Shown one piece after another: positions 60,746 to 64,000 of a DNA stretch of 64,000 nucleotides (the first letter of the stretch is position 1; each line of letters starts with the position of its first letter). Below the pieces are notes generated by a model, which ran no database searches, was not told where the DNA came from, and worked only from the letters and a program-made list of their open reading frames with translations. The DNA is from Glomus cerebriforme (Eukaryota; Glomeromycota; Glomeromycetes; Glomerales; Glomeraceae): the NCBI GenBank assembly GCA_003550305.1, contig QKYT01000502.1:9340-73339 (forward strand), written 5' to 3'. The position numbers were made by a program, and so were the translations under genes.

Positions 60746-61414
60746 TCATTTTCTTACTGATAAAGTTAACGAATTATCACTGTTACCGTTGAACTCGATT
60801 TGACTTGCATCATTCATAATAATTTCATTTATTCCTGAAGAAGTAAGCTTCTTCTCTAGAAGCATTATTCTATCTTTTAAAGATTTAATTTCATTTTGCG
60901 CTGAATTGTAAAGCATTTCAAGATCCGAAGTTCTAATTTCCAAAGTTCGTGCGTAATTGTCTTTACGTTGACGAAAAGCTTTTCGGTTAGTTAAATTTTG
61001 GACGTGGTTTACCTAATTGACAAAACATTAATAATAATAACAATTATCTCAAATGGACAACATAAATAAGAAAAAAGAAATCTAAATATCAGACTCACTG
61101 CTAAAGCTCTTCCATGTTTATTTGGAAGTTTGCCGATGAGACGTCTATTTAGAGCCTTTTCTATAATCGCATGTAAATAAAAATTGCGTTATTAAAATTG
61201 TTTTATTTATTATGTTTAATATTGTAATATCGTACAATTTTGTATCCGCTTTTTTTTTTTTTTTTTTTTTACCGGTGTTACATTAATTATAAATAAAATA
61301 CATACGACGACTACGAAATGGCAATGAAATTTGGGAAATTTGAAAGTTAACAGAAGTAGAATTATTTATCGAAAGAAATCTGAAACGAGCGGTCAACGAT
61401 CGGTTTACATCCAT
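60746..61414 (-). CDS. Small bZIP protein, Yap/AP-1-like
   Basis: Exons 61414-61306, 61160-61099 and 61012-60746 join in phase to 145 aa. The basic region at residues 63-74 (NLTNRKAFRQRK) aligns without gaps to the fungal Yap/Pap1 pattern N-x-A-A-Q-x-A-F-R-x-R-K. The second Ala is Asn here and the Gln is Arg. The zipper follows with Leu 81, 88, 102 and 109 at seven-residue spacing (Ala at 95). RSRQKALNR upstream resembles the GRKPL segment before AP-1-like basic regions. It lacks the long C-terminal cysteine-rich redox domains of Yap1, so it could act as a short partner or repressor. The changed basic residues suggest altered or lost DNA binding (inference). Confidence 0.82.
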
Positions 61415-63840
61415 ATTTGACGACAGATTGTAGGAAAAAAGGTCGTTGCACGAAAAAGCTTATCTTTCAATGATAGTTGTATTTTTATATAATTTTTTTT
61501 CAATCCGGAAATCATTACGGGAAACCACGAAAATGGATATTCAAACTACTGGTTAGAAAAACGTGTCGATTCAATTGGATGAGCTTGAAAAACATGAGAA
61601 AAAAATGCAGCCAATGATATATCATATTCTAAACATCACTTTTTTGATCTTCATAACTTAAATAATATATAAGGTTGTAATATGACTTAATAATGAGAAT
61701 GCATATGGAAAATAATTTAAAGCCTAACCATAGTTCCATAGTTCGTTTAACATTAAATTTGACAATTCATGTTTCAAAATCCATCTTTTATGTGAATTTT
61801 TAGGAGAATCATAAGTCTCACATTTAAATTAATTAAGTAGAAAAGAAAAAAAAAAGATGTTTCCTCGTGATTAATGATTATATTTTCTAGAGCAAAGGGG
61901 GTTTTTAATTATGAAACAAGAATTTTGACGCAAGAAAGATACAAATTGAAAAGATTGGTGTAGGTTAATCATCGGAATTGAATTAATCCGTGAAAATTTT
62001 CGCGTCGATCATAGAAGATTAGATTATGGATGGGAAAGATTTTCAACAATCCATGTCAAGTTGTACATTTGCTTTTTAAGATGACAATCCAATTATTCTG
62101 TATCCAATTTGATTAGTTATTTTACCATATTTCTTGTTTATGGAAATTTCATCCCCGAAAACTTTAATTTTCCCACGTTTATTTTGGAAACATAGAATGT
62201 ATTTCATGTTCTTAATTACCATAATCTACAAACCTTATTTGGTAATGTCAAACCTACTGTATTTCACATAAAATCGCTATGGACCTGCTGCGGTAATAAA
62301 TAATACATCCACATTTTCCTTTTATTTCGCTTGTCGTTTCCATAATATCGTAAATGTACAAATATATAATAATTTTAAAAGTTAATTTTAAAAGTATATA
62401 AATTCATTTGATTTAGAATTTAGACGGTTGTCATTGCATATATATATATACAATTTATAAAATTATATACTGTAACGTCCCTTTTGGTTGAAATTGACTG
62501 ATTTGTAAATGAGGTATAGTTCTATTATATGTTTAGATTCAAATTTTTTCAATGCAGAGAAGTTACATTAAACAAATTATGAATTTTGGATGTGAATTTT
62601 GGATGTCAAATGTTTACTCTTAAAAATAATTCTAAAGCCGAAATAAATTATTACCGTTATAAAAATTTCAACCGGTTATTTCACGTGCCCGATCCAAAAT
62701 AAAAAATTTTGAATCGCGCGAATGTTTTTAAGTTCTCTATATGATTATTTGTATAATGACATAGAATCAATACTATCAAACTTGGTCTAGACGCGAATTT
62801 CGCTTGATTACCAATTACCGTTTCCAACTTACTTGAAATAAATTTGAATCCGTCGTTAGCCATCCATACACATAAGTTCATTTTTTTACGTGATTTTGCT
62901 TGATTTTAATTGAGTGGATCAAAAAAATATGAATATTATTATTAAATGAATTAAGCTTAATCTTCGAAGCAATATTAGACCAATTTAAAAATGACTTACT
63001 TTAGATTATCTTTTTACTTTTTTTTTGAATTACATGTTCTATTATATTACCGTTGTAAGAACAGTACTATTGAATTTGCATATTGATTTTTCAACTTTTT
63101 ATTGTTACATTATCATGTGGAATTGTAGTCCGTTTTCAATATTAAAATGATAAATTTCTCTACCTTTTTATTGAATTTATGTCACTGATCATAGATTGAT
63201 ATATTCTTTCACACTTATTTGAAAACACAATGAAAAGATTTATTATGAAGAGTGATTACGTTTGGTGCATACTATTTTGCGCGTAAAAAATAAACATTGA
63301 TAGCAATAAATCAAATTATCATCGGTTATTATCTGAAATTCACTGAAACCAATTGGTAGTTAATCGGATAATATTATCAGAATTTATAGTTCACAATTCT
63401 ATATTGAATTTTACTTGCAATATAATAATATCATGTGATTAAAATTTACGCTTAAATAATATAAAATAGTAGTAGTACTTACAAGGAATATTTTTTTAAT
63501 AAATAAAATAGTATAAAAAAACCGATTATTTTTTTAATATTAATTTAAAAAACATGATTTTGAGTAATTTTACTTATTAAAAAATTAACATTTATCATTT
63601 AATAAAATTATTATAATTAAAAGGAAAAAATTAAAAAATAAAATTAACATTACTAAAATTTAGCAAGTGAGCTTTAGCAATACTCAAAATGTTTTAGTAA
63701 AATATGCTTATTGTCAAATAATTAATAAAAATGAAAACTTAGAAGTACGTTTTGTACTTTTTGTTAAAATATAATTACACATATTAGTACATTATTTATA
63801 AAATATGCATTGAAATTTTAAGGCAGTGTAATTTGGTATC
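61415..63840. other. Intergenic region to near the right edge
   Basis: No supported gene in 2.4 kb. A minus-strand ATG frame at 62681-62881 contains a GTAAGT after about 16 codons and might be a first exon, but nothing downstream joins to it convincingly. One ATATACTGTA at 62465-62474. Confidence 0.35.
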
Positions 63841-63874
63841 ATATATCACTCATGTTTAGGTTTCAAATTTGCGT

Positions 63875-63978
63875 ATATGAGGTCAAAACAACTCAGGCAA
63901 GTTGACTATATCACTCATCATAAAAATTTTTAAATACAGGTATGCGTGTACGAGTGTCAAAATACTTTTCAGGCATGC
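63875..63978. repeat. Two copies of a short dispersed repeat
   Basis: The words TGAGGTCAAAACAACTCAGGCA (first copy near 63880) and CGAGTGTCAAAATACTTTTCAG (second near 63951) are related to each other. They also match the complement of the TGAATGAGTGTTTTGACC words near 54563. This suggests one dispersed repeat family at both places. Confidence 0.45.
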
Positions 63979-64000
63979 TAATTTACACTTACTCAAGCAT

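Noticed and set aside
62681..62881. 66-aa minus-strand ATG frame as a gene
   Set aside because: Contains an internal donor GTAAGT but no convincing next exon, and no family recognised.
1..64000. tRNA and rRNA genes
   Set aside because: No B-box (GGTTCGANTCC) with a matching A-box and foldable arms was found by eye, and no rRNA-like conserved block. A short tRNA could still be missed without a scan.

Overview
The window looks like nuclear DNA of an arbuscular mycorrhizal fungus (Glomeromycota, most like Rhizophagus). This is inferred from four things: very AT-rich DNA with long A/T runs; short introns of about 60-100 bases with GT..AG ends; the mix of gene families, with BTB-TLDc proteins, F-box/LRR-like proteins and zinc-ribbon TKL-type kinases side by side; and many decayed paralogues and transposon relics between genes. 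No rRNA, tRNA, CRISPR or prokaryotic operon was seen. Single N characters stand at 154, 3161 and 31499.

Layout. 1-10 kb: a relic of a kinase 3' exon, a coiled-coil membrane protein (minus strand), diverged tandem repeats and a Tc1/mariner transposase relic. 10.4-11.7 kb: a seven-exon linker histone gene with two H1/H5 globular domains joined by a 17-residue repeat tract. 16-27 kb: two BTB-TLDc genes that share an intron position, a decayed F-box gene, a MITE-like element and an intact F-box gene. 27.8-31 kb: a six-exon small membrane protein with an acidic repeat tail. 31-35 kb: a graveyard holding a 74-bp hAT-type MITE with intact 8-bp target duplication, a retroviral-type aspartic protease relic, a coiled-coil gag-like relic and a decayed multicopy-family gene. 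36-37 kb: F-box gene. 40.5-43 kb: an alkaline-phosphatase-superfamily domain that appears spliced in frame to a zinc ribbon and a protein kinase. 44.5-45.8 kb: a putative seven-transmembrane protein. 47.5-52.8 kb: an intact F-box gene between two F-box relics. 53.5 kb: a foldback element. 55.2-58.0 kb: a seven-exon cysteine-rich kinase. 58.5 kb: a 361-bp hAT-type MITE. 60.7-61.4 kb: a small Yap/AP-1-like bZIP gene.

The genes form no operon or single pathway. The setting is typical of a repeat-rich region in which signalling families (kinase, BTB-TLDc, F-box) expand and decay. The exon structures given here were joined by hand from splice sites and reading phase. The most notable are the twin-domain histone, whose linker is full of SUMO-type motifs, and the phosphatase/zinc-ribbon/kinase fusion.
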